The notes under the pieces: model-generated
Told to the model about the DNA's origin: nothing
The model's database searches: none
What the model saw: the letters and a program-made list of their open reading frames with translations, nothing else
Made by a program: the position numbers and the translations under genes
Shown: positions 32,292 to 44,386 of the stretch, one piece after another
Layout of the letters: the number at the start of each line of letters is the position of its first letter
Numbering within the stretch: the first letter of the stretch is position 1
Assembly: GCF_033568475.1 (NCBI RefSeq)
Contig: NC_133120.1
Coordinates: forward strand, 98,665,180 to 98,729,179
Length of the DNA: 64,000 nucleotides
Source of the DNA: Henckelia pumila
Lineage: Eukaryota > Streptophyta > Magnoliopsida > Lamiales > Gesneriaceae
Direction of reading: 5' to 3'

Positions 32292-32417
32292 GTTTTGATA
32301 TGATGAGCATCCATCGTGAGCACCGCTGATGTGGCATGTTATGCATCCAATAGGTGAATGCCATGTGGGTAGGTGCTCACAGAAGTGCTCACGGTGGTTG
32401 CTCACCATAGCAAAACT
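32291..32417. mobile_element. Small MITE (127 bp)
   Basis: The left end AGTTTTGATATGATGAGCA and the inverted right end AGTTTTGCTATGGTGAGCA make a clear terminal inverted repeat, and the interior repeats GTGAGCAC in inverted form. CA/TA repeats lie to the left and TA repeats to the right. Confidence 0.75.
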
Positions 32418-32439
32418 CTATATATATATATATATGAGG

Positions 32440-32592
32440 ACTTTTCAACTGTCCAACAATATTTTCTCACCTCGTTTTCGACCTCGGGTTTTAGTTGTTT
32501 TTTTTATTTTTATTTTTCGCATAATTAAAATACGGTATCGAGTTTTAGTACTCGAAAATAAGTTGAATATCATTTATTGGGTTGATAAAATT
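32440..32592. mobile_element. Foldback (MITE-like) element, copy 2
   Basis: Shares CTGTCCAACAA at one end, ATTTATTGGGTTGAT at the other and a central AGTTGTTTTTTTTATTTTTA-type stretch with the reverse complement of 30506-30670. It ends about 190 bp upstream of the RBP45 start codon, so it sits in that promoter. Confidence 0.6.
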
Positions 32593-32593
32593 T

Positions 32594-32784
32594 CTATATA
32601 TACAAAATACTATACAAAACATATGTATATGTTGGAATATTTATATGTATATCTTTGTGGTGGAGGAATTGCCAAAAAGCCTCGGCCATTAACTAGGGTT
32701 CTCTCTCCAGTGCCCCTCATCCGCAGATCCAATTAGGGTTTCGCTCCAATCCTTTTTCTCTCAAGCACGCACACGTCCGCAACG
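32594..32784 (+). promoter_or_regulatory. Core promoter and 5' leader of the RBP45-like gene
   Basis: A TATA-like TCTATATATACAA (32592-32604) precedes a leader with two AGGGTTT-type boxes (TAGGGTTCTC about 32693 and TTAGGGTTTCGC about 32732). Such telo-box motifs are frequent in promoters and leaders of plant RNA-processing and translation genes. The transcription start is not determined. Confidence 0.5.
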
Positions 32785-35700
32785 ATGATGCAGCCAGGAA
32801 ACACCATGGTCCCGCCGCAATACCAGCAGCAGCCACCACAGCCGTGGATGACTCAGCCGTCTCAACAACCACAGTACCAGGTTCCCCCGCCCCAACAGCC
32901 ACCGGCTTCGGCATACTACTATCAACAGCAGCCTCCACAGGCCACCGCGCCACCTCAAATGCCCCAGCAATTTTCCACTGCTCAACCTGTAGCGGACGAT
33001 GGAATACGTAGCCTCTGGATTGGAGATCTGCAGAACTGGATGGATGAGCAGTTCATATATAGCTGTTTCGCATCCTCTGGCGAGGTATGTCCCCTTATTC
33101 CACAGAAAACGAAATACCCGTATAAGAAATGTTTGTTTGTAGATTTACTTGTTAATTATGAAATATCAAGATTCATGCGTTTGTAAGATATTTTCGAAGA
33201 AGACGAAGTCTTTTTTCTTATCTAGTGTGCTGCGTTCATGCTCGATTTATACTATAAGAAATGAATGTGTGAAAAATTATCTAGCGAGAAAGATTTAAGT
33301 TTTAGGATGCGTCAGTTGGATTAAGCAGTGAAGTTTCTAGTTGAATTTATTTCTCTTAATTGTTCTTTGTTTCTTTTGTTAAAGTATCCTTATGTTATTG
33401 CATGGTTGAATGTAAAGTGTGTTCATTATTGGGACATTGGTCAGGGTTAAAATTTTGGCCAATGCCTGTGTGTCCTTCAGGTTTTTTACATCTGCACCCC
33501 TATTTACCTTTCTTGTTGACTCTTCATAAGTTTCCTCTATGTTTCACTCTTATTTTGACCTTATAATATATGCACGGATGGCATTTCTATCTTGAAAAGG
33601 AGTTATTTTTCAGCATAACATTATAATTTTGTTTGTTGAGGCTGGTTAAACTTTATGTTCCGTTTTATTTTATTCATTTTGTGTGTAAACCTAATGTATA
33701 TTTTTATCCTTCAGGTAGCCTCTGTCAAAATCATTCGCAACAAGCAAACTGGACAATCAGAAGGTTATGGATTTATTGAATTTGTTAGTCACGCTGCTGC
33801 AGAGAAAAACCTGCATATGTATAATGGAACCCTAATCCCAAATGTTGAGCAAACGTTTAGGATGAACTGGGCCTCCATGGGTGCGGGTGAAAAGCATGAC
33901 GATTCTCCTGAATATACCATTTTTATTGGAGATTTGGCAGCTGATGTTACTGATTTCATGCTTCAAGAAACTTTTAGGGCCAATTATCCTTCAGTTAAGG
34001 GTGCAAAGATTGTCACAGATAGGACTACAGGACGTACAAAGGGTTATGGATTCGTGAGGTTTAGTGATGAAAGTGAACAACTTCGTGCTATGACTGAGAT
34101 GAATGGAAGGTTTTGTTCCACTAGACCCATGCGGATTGGTCCAGCTGCTAACAAACAGAAAGTGGGTGTCCAGACGAAAGGTGTGCACCATGTTTTTATC
34201 ATTGACTTTAGTTTGGATTGACCAGTGGATCATTGAATTCTCGTGCAATTTTTGAGTTTGATATTAATTTCTCTTTCATTTGATTTGATCTCTGAATTTT
34301 CGCAGTTTCAATGAATTGGTGGCATTATAGTTTTGGAATTCTCCAATAATGATGTGTCTTTGTTGAGCAGTGCTATTAAGTTGCTTTCTTTGAGTTTGAA
34401 TTCTTGAAGATAAGCGCGGATAATGTCATTTCCTTCCAGTACTTTAGATTTTAGGTTCAGAAGTGTTAAAAACTTGCATAATCTTATGAAAAACTCCCAT
34501 TGTCTCAAAGCAGGGTGTCAGGAGGCTCTATCATATAGGGGCCTGGAGACAATATCAGCTGAAATGATAACCTTTTTAGTGCCTGGTTTTTTGTAGGTCA
34601 GTTTTATTATAACGTTCACTTACTTTTGGCTTTTTGAGGCTTTAATTATACCGCGATTCTACTTTATTTTCCGTCAGTCCTTTATTATCCAAGCTCTCAG
34701 ACAAATTAAGTTACTCTTAACATTTGAAGCCCATCTATTTTTCAAACTTTAAACTCAGCTGCTACAACAACTCAAGATATCCATGTACCACTTTCCTTCG
34801 TGCCATTAGTAATTATTAGATTTTTTTTTTTATCTTCCCACCCTTTATTCTTTATTGAATTGAGGCTGGAGATACTTCATTTAGAAAAGGCTGACCATGA
34901 AGAGTGGGCAAATGACAAAGGTCAGTGAATTTGCTTACATCATGGAGTTTTTTAGTTCTCTCAGTGTACCCAATGCTTCCCATTCTGTAAGTTGTACTCT
35001 ATTTGGTTTAGTTATAATGTTCTATTTTGGTGTTCCCCTTTAAAGTCTTCAAAAATTTGGAGTGTGGTTAATTATATTCCAGTGTGCATCGAATTGTTTC
35101 TAGCTAAATTTAGTTACCAAACAATTTCCAGATACTATTTCTTATTTTGATATTGGTGCTGGTTTGCCAGCCAATTCTTGAAGGGTTGACTGGTTTGTTT
35201 GCATTTGATGCACAACAGTGGTATCGGTTCGTAAATTTTCCTGTTGAAGATGTGTAATGTCAAATGTGTAAGATGTTTCAAATTGTGTTTCTGGGGCATG
35301 ATATTGAACTGGAAAATATAATTGCAATATTGAAAATGACTTGGTTCTATTATTTTGCCATTACTTATCATGTCGTTGCGCAATAGTCTTCAACACTTGT
35401 GCTTGGTAAGTTGACTGAATGACCAGTTCCTGTCTCATCAATGATTGTTTTCCTTGTAACATTCTGTTTTTATTTTTTTCCATGTGCAGTACCATTTTTT
35501 TTCCGCCTTCTATTTGAATTTATCTCTCATATTGTTAGCATTCTGTTTGAAATTATCTTCTTCTCTCTCTAATTTGTGTTGAAAATATTCTGAATTGCCT
35601 ATAGTTTTGTATTAATTTGTATCCAAGGTTTTGGATTATGATAATGCATACAACATCCATTTGGATTTTCTCACGAGAATGTGACCTGCAGTTTTTCGAA

Positions 35701-36499
35701 AAAGCTGAAATCTAGCATCAAATTTGTTTTACTTCTCCGCTGTTCCCCTTCCTGTCATCCTGTGGCTTTCCCTCACTTGCATTTTCTCATGATTACAGCC
35801 TCATACCAGACTTCTCAGGGAACAGCAAGTGAGGATGATCCGACTAACACAACTGTCAGTAAATTTATTGACTACTGTTCATACATGCTAAATTTTAAAA
35901 AAACATTTGTTCACAGTTTGAGTTTTGGTTTTTTCACATCAGATCTTTGTTGGGAATTTGGATCCTAATGTCACAGATGACCACTTGAGGCAGGTTTTTG
36001 GACAATATGGACAATTGATTCATGTAAAAATTCCTGTAGGCAAACGATGTGGGTTTGTTCAATTTGCTGATAGGTAAATTGATTGTGCCTGCAGTTATTT
36101 TTTCTCCCTTTAATATATGTAAAAAAATATTACATGATTTTTTTTAATCTTTTACTTATATGTGTAGAAGCTGTGCTGAAGAAGCTATACGTATTCTAAG
36201 TGGAACACAGCTGGGAGGACAGACCATTCGACTCTCATGGGGCCGTAGTCCTTCAAACAAACAGGTTACTTTACCCATTTTGTAACTTTTCAATTTCAAA
36301 TCTTGCATTCTCATGGTATTCATCTATTTGAATCTTACATTGTCAGGTTGATGCCAACCAGTCGAACGGTGGATATTATGGATATACCCCTGGATACGAA
36401 ACTTATGGATACGCACAAGCCCCACAGGACACAAATATGTACTATTCAGGTTACCCTGGATATGGTAACTATCCAGCCCCTACCCAACAGCAGCAGTAG
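32785..36499 (+). CDS. RBP45: Polyadenylate-binding RNA-binding protein RBP45/47 type, six exons
   Basis: Nuclear hnRNP-like protein that binds U-rich and poly(A) RNA and shuttles to stress granules (family knowledge). Exons by splice sites and frame: 32785-33084, 33715-34180, 35799-35854, 35943-36073, 36168-36264 and 36347-36499 (TAG), giving 400 aa, a normal length. Residues 1-75 are rich in Q and P (PPQYQQQPPQPW). RRM1 starts at about 76 (LWIGDL, GYGFIEF), RRM2 at about 168 (IFIGDL, GYGFVRF), RRM3 at about 275 (IFVGNL, CGFVQF). The tail is rich in Y, G and Q (GYYGYTPGYETYGY). All introns are GT-AG; intron 2 is the longest (1618 bp). RBP45 and RBP47 are hard to separate by eye; the length favours RBP45. 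No damage seen. Confidence 0.93.
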
Positions 36500-37300
36500 C
36501 CTCGGTAATGCATATGCTGATGAATTCTATAACTAAATGGAAAGTCTGATTTCTTCATTTCATCCCCGCTTTCTGTTCTGTTTTTTGCTTGTGGTATTTT
36601 AATTCAGTCATTGCATTTCACAATGCGGGTAATTTTTCTTGTATTTTCTCTCGTTTTGTCTGCCTCATCAGTTGCATAACATTTTTGCTCGTGAAGCTAA
36701 ATTTTTCTCCAAGCTCTGTTTATATGTGTGCTTGTTTAGTCTTCAGTCTAAAATTTATTCAGAGTAAACTTTATTTACTCATGGCATCAAGAGTTGGTTT
36801 TAGACCAAAATGAAACCCATTGTCTTTTGCAAGAAGCTAAAGTTAAGCGAGTATTTCATGAATCAAGACATTTATTCTGTAAAAAGATGATTTGATTCCC
36901 ATGTATTTGTTAACAGTATGGTACTGTATCTTGTCGTAACATAATCAAAACCTAGTTTTCCATCGTCTACAGGCATGGAAGGGTGACTTACAGCTCAACT
37001 ATCGTGTCCTATCAAAGAAAAAGACAGCTCCGTAACGAGGTTGCTGGTAAGAAGATGGGAGCTGTTTACTCTTTCAGTGAAATGCTGCTGTTGAAGGATC
37101 TTTAAACTATTGTTAGGTGCATAGCCGTTTTAGTTCCTTCTGTGCTTCTGTTTTGAACTAAATTTATGTCGCGTTGAAGTCTTTCACTGTCATTAGAAAC
37201 TGAGAGTGGAGATCATGTCTCGTTTCAATGTTATACCTGTTTGTTCTTTTGTCCTTGAGATGGTTCTATGTGATTCTGAATTCGATCTTTACTATCTTAT
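36500..37300 (+). other. 3' UTR region of the RBP45-like gene, possibly with an intron
   Basis: The stop is followed after four bases by GTAATGC, a possible donor, and at about 36967-36973 by TCGTCTACAG, a good acceptor with T-rich sequence upstream. The downstream part up to about 37250 has no long frame. A 3' UTR intron of about 470 bp is therefore possible. No poly(A) site could be fixed. Confidence 0.4.
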
Positions 37301-38762
37301 TATTGTAGTTGAAACGGTATTTTGGTAGCCGCTTTTATTTCTGTGGTTAAATCGAGCCAATTCTTCACAGGAGCCGAAATCTTGGTGATTGACAAATGGT
37401 GATTGACAAATCTTAAATTGGGATTAACCGGCATTATTGTGGTTGATAAATGATACTTATTCTTGCCAAAGCTAAACTAAATGACATAAATTTTGCACAT
37501 CCTAGCATATTTTGACGACTTTGTAGGATTGCGGGGATTTTTGGACGCTCGGTCCAAAATGTCGCAGTCAAGTTATTTGATTGTTATCTTAGTGATTGGT
37601 CTCATCTTCCAGCTGTGCCTGATGTACGCTCTATACCATAGAGTGGACATTAAGATTTTAAAAAATTGTACAAGTCCGTTGAAGGATGTTATACATGATT
37701 TTTAAACTTTCAAAACTATCTTTGATGGAGAGATCTTTTCGTTTTATTTGGCGTATTTTTAACGTGTAATCGCGTTACTTTCATTGTATATACAATAAGA
37801 TGACTCATTATGATACTACAAAGTTAGCCAAGCATCGATTTTTCTGTTTTTCTCACTCTAGCGTGTTTAAATAATTTCATCCAAGAAATTTTTTTCAGGA
37901 AATGTGTTCTGTCTGGTGAAACAATTCAATATATTAACAGCTTAATTGACATGGTAACCACAGTAATGCGGGTGAATGGTGATACTGAGAGTTTAATTAA
38001 TTTATTTTTTTTGAAGTAATACTGAAAGTTTAATTTAATGTTGAAACATATACATTATTTTTTTATGATTGTCTTATTCTTAATTGAAAAGTATTCATAA
38101 TTGAATTTATTCGACAAATAAGTTTCTAGCTTTGATACCAAAAATTCGACTACATTATGAGTGGGAAAAAAAGATAGCTGGAACATTTCCTGCAATAATA
38201 TCAAATATGATATGTTTACATTAATAATTAATTGCCACATATTTAGATTTTTGTGGTATGTATATGAAATATTTATTAATGAAATTCTATTTTGCCTAAA
38301 AATTGATACACGTAGTAATTAATTGAGGAGTTAACGTTTACGTGACATTGGAAGGATCTTTTTTCCGATAGGTTAGATCCTACCCCATGGGTATTATCCT
38401 ATCATGATGTTAATCACTTATTGGTTCAAATCATGTGGATCTCACTAAATTATATGGGGCCCCGTGATTTGAATAAATAAGATACATACACCTGTCTCAT
38501 AGAGGTAATACCCAGGGGCTTGATTGTAATTTTCCCTTTTTTTCCTACATTTCTAATACAGTATAGTCAAGATTTGTATGGCTCGTGGTCATCGCACGAC
38601 ATATTTGAAAAATCCCTTTCAGTTTTATTTTTTAAAAAAAAAGAAAAAGAAAAAGAATAAAAAACCCCATCGGTTTTTGGTGGCCTCACCCTCCCCTCAC
38701 AGCATAACGAAGTAACGAACGATTTCCCATTTGCAGAAAGTGTTGGCCGCCACAACCCGCGA
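37301..38762. other. Intergenic region between RBP45 and SUFB
   Basis: AT-rich, with no gene recognised. It includes one MITE-like inverted repeat (38357-38528) and, close to SUFB, an A-rich stretch (38630-38662). The promoter of SUFB must lie in the last few hundred bases; I could not choose a TATA box. Confidence 0.5.
38357..38528. mobile_element. MITE-like inverted repeat
   Basis: CCTACCCCATGGGTATTATCCT on the left pairs with AGAGGTAATACCCAGGGGCTT on the right in inverted orientation. Inside, ACTTATTGGTTCAAATCATG pairs with CGTGATTTGAATAAATAAG. The total is about 170 bp, with no coding sequence. Confidence 0.6.
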
Positions 38763-40494
38763 ATGGCTGCTCTTCTCTCCAACGGAATTTCACCCTTCTC
38801 TCCACAACCCATACCGGAACTCTGCAAAGGAACTCTATTTCACCCCAGCTTCAAATCTCCCATCACCAGAAGCTCTAATTCAAGAGGTGTTCTCAAGATT
38901 AGGGCTGATTCCTCAGGTAAGAATACATCAACTGCAGATGTCGTTGACGTTGACCCACTTCAAAAATTCTTGAAAAGAGACTATAAATGGGGCTTCACGC
39001 AGGAGATTGATTCATTTTCCATCCCCAAGGGGCTTTCTGAGGAAACTGTGAGGTTCATTTCTTCTAGAAAGGGTGAACCCGATTGGATGTTGAAGTTTAG
39101 ATTGAAATCTTACGAGAGATTTTGCAATATGAAAGAGCCTAAATGGTCTGATAATCAGTACCCTAGGATTGATTTTCAAGATATTTGTTATTATTCTGAG
39201 CCAAAAAAGAAGCCAACTTTGAATAGTCTTGATGAGGCTGCCCCTGAGCTTATTAGATACTTTGATAAGCTCGGGATTCCTTTGAATGAAAGGAATCGGT
39301 TGGCTAATGTTAAGCCAATGGCGCTTGATGTGGTTTTTGACAGTGTTTCCATTGCCACTTCGCATAGGAAGACTTTAGAGGAGGCTGGCGTGATCTTTTG
39401 CTCTATTTCTGAAGCTGTCAGAGAGTATCCAGATTTGGTTAGGAAGTATTTTGGGAGAGTTGTCCCTGCAGATGATAACTTTTATGCAGCTTTGAATTCA
39501 GCAGTATTTAGTGATGGTTCGTTTGTTTACATACCTAAGAACACAAAGTGTCCTATGCAAATTTCAACATATTTTAGGATAAATGCCATGGAAACTGGGC
39601 AGTTTGAGAGGACCTTGATAGTTGCAGATGAAGGAAGTTCAGTGGAGTACTTGGAGGGATGCACTGCTCCTTCGTATGATACTAATCAGTTACATGCAGC
39701 AGTGGTGGAGTTGTATTGCCACACAGGTGCCGAGATCAAGTATTCCACGGTTCAGAATTGGTATGCCGGTGATGCTCAAGGGAAAGGAGGGATCTTTAAT
39801 TTTGTGACCAAGAGAGGTTTGTGTGCTGGAGCTCGATCAAGGATATCGTGGACACAAGTTGAGACGGGTTCCGCTATTACTTGGAAGTACCCTAGTGTTG
39901 TTTTAGAGGGTGATGAATCTGTTGGTGAATTTTATTCTGTGGCACTGACCAATAACTACCAACAGGCTGACACGGGGACAAAGATGATACACAAGGGGAA
40001 GAATACTAAGAGTAGAATTATTTCGAAAGGAATTTCTGCTGGGCATTCAAGGAACTGTTACAGAGGTCTAGTCCAAGTATTGTCCAATTCAGATAATGCT
40101 CGGAATTCCTCTCAATGCGACTCTATGCTTATTGGAAATAATGCAGCTGCCAATACCTATCCATATATTCAGGTTTTTATTTGAAACTCTGCATTTTTTG
40201 TATGGTTTTGTTGGTTTGATCTGTGATTCATCAAACCGATCTCATTGGTTTTGTGTTTATGAGATTGACACGTATCATTGCACCCTTGGCCCCTCTCTTT
40301 TGTCAGTTGGCTTCTGTTTCGTGATCCGTGTTAGTTGTTTCCAGATGTTGGAGAGATGTGGTCGAAATTAAACTTCAAAATTATAAGTTCCTGCATAATT
40401 TCTGATGTGGTTTGACTTTAAAACCCAAAATCATAAGCTCCTACAGATTTTCTTTGTGTTTCTCCTTGGCCTTTTTTTAAAAAAAAAAAAATTA

Positions 40495-40534
<40 letters not shown>

Positions 40535-41197
40535 AGCTTATTTTGAGGGACTCACTTGGTATATCTTTGCCATTTTAATTTGAATAGTTCGGGAATTTTG
40601 TGGAATAAATTTTACCTGATGCTCATGTCGAGTCTGGTAAGGTGATAATAGTAATCTCAGCATGTCACGTGTTGAGGGGGCAATAGTCCTGGTGACAGCC
40701 AGCAAGATACAGCTCTAAGCTTCTCGGATTTTAGTTATCTTAGGTTTACATGTCTAGAGAAGGAGATTGAATTCGTTCATATATTCTTGGTCTTTGAAGA
40801 TATTGTAGGTCCGGTGCTCGTTTATGTGATTTCCAAAAGTTTGATGGTATAATTAGCTTTTACCCCTCAAATTTAGAAGCTGGAACCATCACAAAACGAA
40901 TCCAGAAGTTCTTACTTGTAGCATAAAAATCTTTTAGACTAGAGGGTTCTCTATCAACTCAACTTGTTCTCTTAACAGACAAAAAACCCCTCGGCTCGTG
41001 TGGAACATGAAGCCACCACCTCGAAGATTGGCGATGACCAGTTATTTTACTTCCAACAAAGAGGTATTGATTATGAGAAAGCAATGGCTTCCATGATCTC
41101 TGGGTTCTGCCGGGATGTCTTCAATGAACTTCCGGATGAATTTGGCGCCGAGGTGAACCAGCTCATGAGCTTGAAGTTGGAAGGATCAGTTGGTTAA
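38763..41197 (+). CDS. SUFB: Chloroplast SufB, Fe-S cluster scaffold subunit (ABCI8)
   Basis: SufB forms the SufBC2D scaffold that builds Fe-S clusters in plastids. Exon 1 is 38763-40172 and exon 2 is 40979-41197 (TAA); joining them in phase 0 gives 542 aa, close to the family length. The first 50 or so residues ([16 protein letters not shown]...VLKIRA) are Ser-rich and lack acidic residues early, as in a plastid transit peptide. The mature part starts near [15 protein letters not shown]. The conserved core follows: [51 protein letters not shown], and [11 protein letters not shown] with the Cys at residue 452, which corresponds to the Cys needed for cluster assembly in bacterial SufB. Exon 2 carries the C-terminal helical part ([26 protein letters not shown]). 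No stops or shifts. Confidence 0.96.
40494..40535. repeat. (ATT)n microsatellite in the SUFB intron
   Basis: About 12 ATT units follow a T/A-run in the single 806-bp intron of SUFB. Confidence 0.95.
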
Positions 41198-41534
41198 GCT
41201 GCAAATAACAGTAAAGAAATGACACTCATATGTTGCTTAAACTCCTAGATATGTTAGATTATTAGTTTTGGTCTGTAAAATTGTGTCCAGTCTGAGACTC
41301 TGAGTCCATTTCAAAAGAGCTTGCTGTAAATGCATCATATGTATTTGTTTCTGTCTTGTAAAAATGAAGATGACTCAAACGAGTTTTGGTGAATAAAATC
41401 GCTATTTCCTGTTAACGGCGTTTGTTTTCAGGGTTGCTGTTGCTCGTGTCGGACTCGAGAATCTTTCGGAGTCCACTGGCAAGTGCTAACCGGAAAAGCT
41501 TGCCCATATCGGCGAGTCTCGAGCCTTCTTAAGT

Positions 41535-41618
41535 AGTGTTTGGGGAGAGCTTTTGGTGTTACACTTTTCAGCTTTTCTTTTAACCAAATTTTGAAGGTCT
41601 CTCAAACACTACTTTAAC
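41535..41618. mobile_element. Short MITE-like inverted repeat
   Basis: AAGTAGTGTTTGGGGAGAGC faces GGTCTCTCAAACACTACTTT in inverted orientation across about 85 bp, downstream of SUFB. Confidence 0.5.
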
Positions 41619-41929
41619 TTGCCTTTCCTCCATGAGAACTGAGGAGCATCCCGATATTGCAAAGAAATAATATGCACTGTTCTATTATACGTTAAACATT
41701 TATTTATATTTTATTAGATCGCAAAATATCTATACATATATATCAATATTAGGAGTCAAAACTCCAAAAGCACATAGCCGGCTCCTCCAAAAAACAAAAC
41801 AAATTAAAGTCCAACTTGTTGAATCACGTACACGCCGGCTTTCGCATTCCACAACACGGTTCAGTCACATGAATATCCCCTGCTTAATTCGTTGTATATA
41901 ATATAATATAAATTTAAATACACACAAAA

Positions 41930-42090
41930 TCTCGCATGAGAGTGAGACCGTCTCACGGAATCTCTGATCGGTCTTCGTGAAAAATATATTTTTTATGTCA
42001 AATATCGTTTTTCACTGTAAATATAAACTCAGTCGATCTGTCTCAAAGATATAAATCCGTCGTGCCGTCTCACAAAAACCTACTGTGTTT
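41930..42090. mobile_element. MITE-like repeat with GTGAGACCGTCTCAC ends
   Basis: The left end GAGTGAGACCGTCTCACGGA and the right end GTCGTGCCGTCTCACAAAAAC contain inverted forms of TGTGAGACGG. The interior has the ATATTTTTTATGTCAAATA style common to a family of short dicot repeats with these ends. The family name is not certain. Confidence 0.5.
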
Positions 42091-42379
42091 TTAATATAGA
42101 GTAGATGAAAAACTCGGTTATCTTTGATATGCAGGCCAATGACTTCTCATTAATTCTCAATCTTTGGTTAAAATTAATTAAAATAAATGAAACCTCAGCT
42201 TCCAGTGGGTATTTCTAATTCCAGTACAATGTCTTCCATCAGGGACACAATAAGACTTCACTCTGCAGGCTACGGAAATTAAAATAGAGCCCAAATTATT
42301 ACTTATTATCAAAACAGAGAGAATCCAACGGACCGATCGAGCTTCGGCAGGATTCTTTGTAACACTTACGAATATGGTT

Positions 42380-43080
42380 TGTGATACCCGGGAGGAGATT
42401 CGCTCAGCTCATCGATGACCCTAAGCTCCAAGAGCTATTATTTGGCAAGCTATGATAGAGATAGGGAACTCGGCCTCGGCAGCTCGGGAGCTCGGCCAAG
42501 CTCCCCCACCATAATTCCCAGCTCAGGTCGGGAGCTTAGCTCGGGAGCTCGGCCAAGCTTCCCCACCATAATTCCCAGCTCAGCTCGGGAGCTCGGCCAT
42601 GCTCTCCCGCCCTACTTCCCAGCTCAGCTCAGCCCTGAGGTCATTAGGGAGTTAGCTTCGTAGATTTGTTCGGCAACCTTGGTGAGCCAGCTAGGATGTT
42701 AGGATCAGTGTTTAAGATAAGATTCGGGCGAGATCTCAGCCTAGATATTCGGGATTGTGATCCCGGGATTTTCGAGTTCTTGATAAGGAAGGTAGGCGTT
42801 AAATACGGAGCTCTTTCCTATAAATACCATGTTCACTTTCATTATTTGCATCCTAATTTTCACTCGTGTACACACACCACTCTCGATATTTCGCTATCCT
42901 AGCATCTGACTTGAGCGTCGGAGGGGATACACCGGAACACCTTCCGGCCCCCCTTTAACACTCTTGTTTGTGGTTTCAGGTCAGCAACAACTCATCTTCT
43001 GTTGGAGGAATTTCATCATTTCATCTGTTGGAGGAATTTCATTAGTTCATCCAAGGAGATCACTTTATTGAGATATATCA
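42380..43080 (+). repeat. 5' LTR of Retand-B
   Basis: 701 bp, TGTGATACCCGGGAGG to GATATATCA. The U3 has three tandem units of the GGCCAAGCTCCCCCACCATA type (42490-42640), and a TATA box CTATAAATA lies at 42818-42826. A short palindrome CCGGAACACCTTCCGG follows in the transcribed part. Confidence 0.93.
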
Positions 43081-43082
43081 AT

Positions 43083-43097
43083 TGGCGCCGTCTGTGG
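43083..43097 (+). promoter_or_regulatory. Primer-binding site of Retand-B
   Basis: TGGCGCCGTCTGTGG begins two bases after the LTR. This PBS type is seen in Tat-lineage elements and differs from the Met-tRNA type of the other elements here. I did not assign the tRNA. Confidence 0.8.
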
Positions 43098-43120
43098 AAA
43101 ATTTAAGCTAAGGCGTAGAT

Positions 43121-44386
43121 ATGGCGGGAAGAGGAAGAGAAAGAGGGAGGGGAGGAGGAAATGTGGCGGACATGACTGTAGATCAGCTCAACCAGTTCAT
43201 CACTCAAACGGTGCAAACAGCCATGGGTCAGAATCCACCACCTCCTCCCCCTCCACATGGAGGTCAGCCAAACCAAATGGATGCGATGTGGGAAGAGATC
43301 AGGAGATTGGGTTGGCAAGTCGGAGGTCGGCCTGGGCCGATACAGAGGAAAAGCCCTTTTGCTCGGGCTATTTTAGATGAAGAACTCCCTGCGAATTTTA
43401 AGCAACCCACCTTAGGGGAGTATGATGGGAGCTCAGATCCAGAGGAACATTTGGGAAGGTTTGAAAATGCAGCCCTGTTGCACAGATATACGGATGCAAT
43501 TAAATGTCGGGTCTTCCTCACCACTCTGGTGAGATCAGCTCAGCAATGGTTCAACCTTTTACAGCCTGGTAGCATTCGAAGTTTCAATGACTTCAGCTCA
43601 GCCTTTTTACACCAATTTGCGAGTAGCAAAAAATATTTGAAGGCCTCTCTTAGTTTGTTTAATCTGAAGCAATCTGAGGTGGAACCTTTGAGGGAGTATG
43701 TTCAGCGCTTCAATACAGCAGCTTTGGAAGTACCTGCGGCCACTGCTGATACCTTGGTAAACTCTTTCACTCAAGGGTTGAGGGGAGGAGAGTTTTTCAA
43801 ATCTTTGGTCAAGAAGCCTCCTTTGACTTATGATGAGCTCCTTAGTCGAGCTGAGAAGTATGTGAATTTGGAGGATGCACAGAGGCAAAGGAGACATGAA
43901 GGAACGTCTGGGAGTAAGCCAAGTACCAAGATAAGAGCAAAGGTAGAAGGGAAGGCAGAAGTTGGAAGACAAAGGGTTGCGGAAGAGATGAACAGGGCTA
44001 AGGGACCCTACCCTTACGTACCACTCTCAGTAAGCCTGGAGAAGGCAATGCAATTCTGTGAGGATAGGCGAGCGCTTGTGAGGCATCGGAATGCTGAGAA
44101 AGGCCCGCGGTTACCGCCATCCAACAAGTTTTGCGACTTTCATTAGGAGTATGGGCATATCACTAATGACTGCCAGAGGCTAGGCGAGGAGTTGCAGAGA
44201 ATTATTTCTGAGGATGCTCGACTCAGGGCTGAGCTGACTCGGAGAGCGAATCCTCCTCGCCAAGGCCGAGCTCCTCAATGGAGGGATAAGGGAAATGAAG
44301 TAAGGGGAAACCAACCTGATCATCAAAGAAGAGCTCCACAAAATGGTCAGGAAGATAGGGTTGAGCAAATTGCAAATCACCTATGA
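43121..44386 (+). pseudogene. Retand-B gag
   Basis: ATG 43121 starts an Arg/Gly-rich N-terminus (MAGRGRERGRGGG), a poly-Pro stretch and the capsid domain (YDGSSDPEEHLGRFENAALL, SAQQWFNLL, FLHQFASSKK, LREYVQRFN). A TAG at 44144-44146 falls right after FCDFH, within a zinc-finger-like motif that continues as EYGHITNDC. The frame then runs on to TGA 44386. Pol follows in another frame. Confidence 0.9.

Noticed and set aside
32717..32985. Minus-strand frames opposite RBP45 exon 1
   Set aside because: They are shadows of the Q/P-rich exon and have no support of their own.
37493..37705. 70-aa frame with a hydrophobic stretch downstream of RBP45
   Set aside because: There is no recognisable family, promoter or splice context, and its composition is that of intergenic DNA.
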